A stretch of 64,000 nucleotides of DNA from the NCBI RefSeq assembly GCF_020073745.1, contig NZ_JAIRAU010000049.1, positions 1-64,000 on the forward strand, in the 5' to 3' direction. A program made the translations under genes and the position numbers. Source of the stretch: Nannocystis pusilla (GTDB lineage Bacteria; Myxococcota_A; Polyangia; Nannocystales; Nannocystaceae). Under the pieces are notes generated by a model. It worked only from the letters and a program-made list of their open reading frames with translations. It had not been told where the DNA came from and searched no databases. This document shows, one piece after another, positions 63,944 to 64,000 of this stretch; within the stretch, counting starts at the first letter, position 1, and the number at the start of each line of letters is the position of its first letter.

Positions 63944-64000
63944 GTCCTCGGCTCCGTGGATCGCCGACGCGCGGGCAAGGGAGTCGTCTCCATACTGCCT

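Overview
The window is about 72% G+C bacterial DNA and reads as a predatory-type myxobacterium, most likely from the Nannocystis group (inference). The evidence is four Hanks-type Ser/Thr kinase genes (one a predicted pseudokinase), two secreted M36 proteases ending in a MYXO-CTERM-like tail, DUF4215 Cys-rich repeats, many lipoproteins with Thr/Ser/Asp-rich linkers, and choice-of-anchor/MopE-type surface proteins. I call 46 protein genes. I see no tRNA, rRNA, CRISPR array or insertion sequence.

Layout. 1-5.5 kb: a 5'-truncated kinase with ITRKEP repeats, a lipoprotein, a 68-bp tandem repeat, a UbiA-type prenyltransferase and a small zinc-ribbon protein. 5.8-12.4 kb: a secreted protein with alternating hydrophobic/Asp tracts, a divergent kinase and ECF sigma pair, and a seven-repeat beta-propeller protein. 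12.4-14.3 kb: a lower-GC two-gene unit (AAA ATPase plus Toprim-like DUF4276) that looks like a horizontally acquired defence module. 14.4-29 kb: a PDZ lipoprotein, an LLM oxidoreductase, tandem M36 metalloproteases, an App1 phosphatase, a GST, an L,D-transpeptidase, a beta-barrel-like protein and a membrane-anchored DnaJ_C-like protein. 29-46.6 kb: an AstB-like enzyme lacking the catalytic Cys, two histidine kinases, an HpaB/AbfD-family flavoenzyme, surface lipoproteins, an RND exporter, a GFA protein and a kinase-TPR-FGE operon. 46.6-57.1 kb: a type VI secretion effector island. On the minus strand it carries DUF2169, a ketosynthase-like protein, a PAAR-like toxin, a SUKH immunity protein and a pseudokinase. 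Divergent to this are VgrG, DUF6484 and TIGR02270. 57-64 kb: DUF1835, DUF924 and EamA proteins and three lipoproteins.

Two genome-style signals cut across the genes. First, arrays of a 10-bp palindrome (RRRCATGYYY-like, best copies GGACATGTCC) separated by 4-bp spacers give an exact 14-bp period. They sit just after stop codons, at some start codons, and once inside a coding sequence. Related single hairpins (CTGTCC-N4-GGACAG) occur inside genes. Second, at least eleven genes have a TANNNT hexamer ending 5-9 nt before the ATG/GTG, as expected for leaderless transcripts, and this was used to choose several starts.
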